In this document: one piece after another, positions 62,062-64,000 of the stretch
Layout of the letters: the number at the start of each line of letters is the position of its first letter
Position numbering within the stretch: position 1 is the first letter of the stretch
DNA from: Halichondria panicea
Lineage: Eukaryota; Porifera; Demospongiae; Suberitida; Halichondriidae
Length of the DNA: 64,000 nucleotides
NCBI RefSeq assembly: GCF_963675165.1
Contig: NC_087391.1
Coordinates: 3,832,646-3,896,645 of the forward strand
Direction of reading: 5' to 3'
Translations under genes and position numbers: made by a program
The notes under the pieces: model-generated
What the model saw: only the letters and a program-made list of their open reading frames with translations
Databases searched by the model: none
Told to the model about the DNA's origin: nothing

Positions 62062-64000
62062 TTATAAAATAAATAAAATAAGAAAATGTCGTCGACCTTT
62101 ACAAACCACCATCTAGTTACATGCTTTTTTCCATCTTTGCAGCTTCACACCTGGATAAAGCTGTTGGGAATAGGGCTAGCAGTAGGTATGTGTATGTTCC
62201 CAATAATTATCCTTGTCACCGTTACCTCCCACATTGTAGGCGGGGCTATAGAGTTGACTGTGACCGGTCAGAAGGGTGATGCTCCCTCCAACAACCACAC
62301 CTCTCACTCCAACTCAACTGACTCTGGAATCAACTTACATGTGATGGGCTATGTTGCTCTCTTTGGTAACACCTTTTGTATGGTGCGTTACTTTACTGTC
62401 TTATGGTAACCTATTAATTTTAGCATTATGAATAAAGTATTACTAGTATATAATAATACTCTGATGCCCAAATTTATATTTATCGCAGAGAATAGTACCT
62501 GCAAATAGGTAGTTTTGCTGTGCATTGATACCTTGAGTGACGTAAAGTGGGCCCTACATAGTTTTGGGGAACTTATTGGGTAATTGCACAAATCTGTTTC
62601 ACAAAACATTACAGTTGTCGTTGTTTGCTCTTTAGTCCTATATAATGAAATGATAACTCGTTTGTTATTTACAGGCTATTTATGTTCTCTTGCAAAAAAA
62701 GTTCATCTTCAACAAACTAAATTGTGAGTTCATGACACTTTTCTCCACGTAATCTGTAAATGCACAGGAACTCTGGTTAACCAGAATTATAAAAAGCTTA
62801 ATTTCAAGTTTAATGTCGTCACTTTTAGCAAGAGTCCACAATAAAAAAGGGAGAGTATCGAACAAAGCATTACTTTGCCTCACATGTATTTGGAAGGTAA
62901 CGTGACTTCCTGCTTGGTAACTGACCAATCCGAGCGCCTGGAGCCGCCACCACTTGCCTCGAGGCAGCAATAATGTTATTGCATATTGATCACGCGTTTC
63001 AGACAGGAAGTCATGTTACTTTCTGAATACATCTGATGCACAGGTGCATTGTTTGATACTCGCTCTCTTTTTAGTTACTGTTGCTTTGCAAAGGTCAACT
63101 GACACCAGACCCTACTCTATCAACACACAGGTCGATGGCGAGATTATCCTGTGTCAGTGACCGCGTACTCATACGTATTTGGTGCTATGTTCATGGGACT
63201 AGCCGCCACCATCTACCTCCCAGCCATGGGTCAGACCGACCACTTTATATTGCCAAGCAATGTGAGTTAGTAAAATCTTCTGATGTCAATGTTCAATCAG
63301 CAGTCATGCATGTATAGTTACGTCTTATTTACAAAAAGTCTAAACTTCAATACATTTTCATAGCCCTATGGTAAGGTATTTTTATTAAATAACTGTTTAT
63401 GTCTGCCTTCACATCACCCTTAGACTGACTAAGTATCTCGACTGATAGAAGGAGTGTTTATAAGATAGTGCTGATTCTCTTTCCCTTCTCAGGCTTGGTA
63501 TGCCCTGGTGTATGCAGTGTTTATCACATCGGCTCTTTGTTACCTCCTCATCACCTGGTCCAACATGCACCTCTCTGCTACCATAGTCACTGCCTTCTGG
63601 CCATTCCAGGTACCTACGTACCTGTATGTATTTTGTGTGGATGCATTCACTGATAAATTCTTCGCAAAAATCTATTTTGGCCCTACATCTTTCTGGGAAT
63701 CAGGTTTACTAGAGTGGTCCATCTACTTGTATTGGTTCTCTTTACCACAAGCTTATAATTATTTAGTGGTCTATAGTAACGTACAATATTTACTTTTACT
63801 TTATTCAGGTACTTGTGGCTGTGTTGGCGTCGTACTTCATTACTGGAGATGTTCTAGCTCCATTGGTAAGAACAGCAACACATTTTTTTACTGCCTGTGT
63901 TCGCGTGGTTACCGTAGTGCTAGAAGCATAAAATGTTGCTGTCTTGGGCCAATTTTAAGGCTACGAAAAGGTTATGCGATTTTGCAATTATTTCCTCGAT
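60221..64000 (+). CDS. EamA/WAT1-type drug/metabolite transporter, 3' end outside the window
   Basis: Ten exons are visible: 60221-60325, 61107-61189, 61298-61382, 61678-61719, 61819-61947, 62143-62382, 62675-62723, 63131-63261, 63493-63609 and 63809-63865; 346 residues so far, with frame kept across all junctions. Hydrophobic segments alternate with short loops, consistent with about ten membrane spans in two EamA halves. Family-like stretches are LSFYRDALCSPVLFLCAIIA then ERK, GVYWAGPDIASAFQPIIPVW, and in the second half WYALVYAVFITSALCYLLIT then LSATIVTAFWPFQVLVAVL. The loop encoded by exon 6 has glycosylation sequons (NHT, NST). The substrate is unknown; the order of motifs recalls the plant WAT1 group. 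The gene runs off the window. Confidence 0.82.
60905..61075 (+). repeat. Dispersed repeat family R1, truncated copy (transporter intron 1)
   Basis: Carries AATCCACGAATCAAATCC, CTATAGAAACTGG, GCATTCCAAGTGTTGAGCAG and a final GAGGCATAATAAT, the 3' part of family R1. Confidence 0.6.
61427..61612. mobile_element. MITE with TACTAGAATATTT ends (transporter intron)
   Basis: TACTAGAATATTTTTCG and the inverted AAACATTCTAGTA bound an AT-rich core with paired TTGCGAA and TTCGCAA words. Confidence 0.6.
62010..62068. repeat. (AAT)n microsatellite
   Basis: A run of about 17 AAT units with small interruptions in a transporter intron. Confidence 0.9.
62843..63073. mobile_element. MITE with arms of about 70 bp (transporter intron)
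   Basis: The left arm (AAAAAAGGGAGAGTATCGAA to GTAACGTGACTTCCTG) and right arm (CAGGAAGTCATGTTACTTTC to ACTCGCTCTCTTTTT) are long imperfect inverted repeats around a core of about 90 bp. A partial relative is at 49720-49912. Confidence 0.7.

Overview
The window is animal nuclear DNA and most likely from a sponge (demosponge grade). This rests on dense short GT-AG introns, AT-rich spacers with a recurrent ATAATTAT word, conserved single-copy animal genes, and a huge adhesion GPCR mixing Ig, sushi and Calx-beta modules. The species is an inference. Nothing prokaryotic or viral was seen.

Layout. 1-1700 is spacer with nested small transposons. 1754-3097 (+) encodes a secreted Cys-rich protein with a basic Pro/Lys/Thr tail. 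3748-5870 (-) is CRIPT and 6356-7268 (-) is the TRAPP subunit TRAPPC6. 7558-12132 (+) is AHSA1, an Hsp90 co-chaperone, head to head with TRAPPC6. 12704-13351 and 14240-14734 (+) are tandem paralogues encoding small single-pass membrane proteins with a shared PPxY motif. 15595-46625 (+) is one giant adhesion GPCR of about 107 exons and 7,193 codons. 47221-50535 (+) is a peroxisomal 2-hydroxyacid oxidase ending in SKL. 51625-58657 (+) is the checkpoint kinase CHK2, with a hAT transposon of 2,258 bp in one intron. 58832-60063 (+) is ribosomal protein eL30. 60221 to the window end (+) is an incomplete EamA/WAT1-type transporter gene.

The outstanding object is the receptor. In order it has a signal peptide, seven Ig-like domains without the usual cysteine pair, seventy sushi (CCP) domains, a Calx-beta-like domain, a first GAIN region with a degenerate GPS, an EGF-like module, three more sushi domains, a canonical Ig domain, a SEA-like stretch, a hormone-receptor-motif-like domain, a second GAIN with a canonical GPS, seven membrane segments and a cytoplasmic tail with a duplicated 37-residue unit. 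Its ectodomain repeats are almost all single 1-1 phase exons. Two higher-order arrays, a five-sushi unit (1,363 bp, three copies) and a four-sushi unit (about 1,100 bp, nine and a half copies), have introns as conserved as exons. That points to recent unequal exchange or gene conversion and probable copy-number variation between individuals.

The other genes are housekeeping or signalling genes without an evident joint pathway. The spacers and introns hold at least eight families of short repeats or MITEs. All exon models were read by eye from splice sites, reading frame and protein similarity. None has transcript support here.
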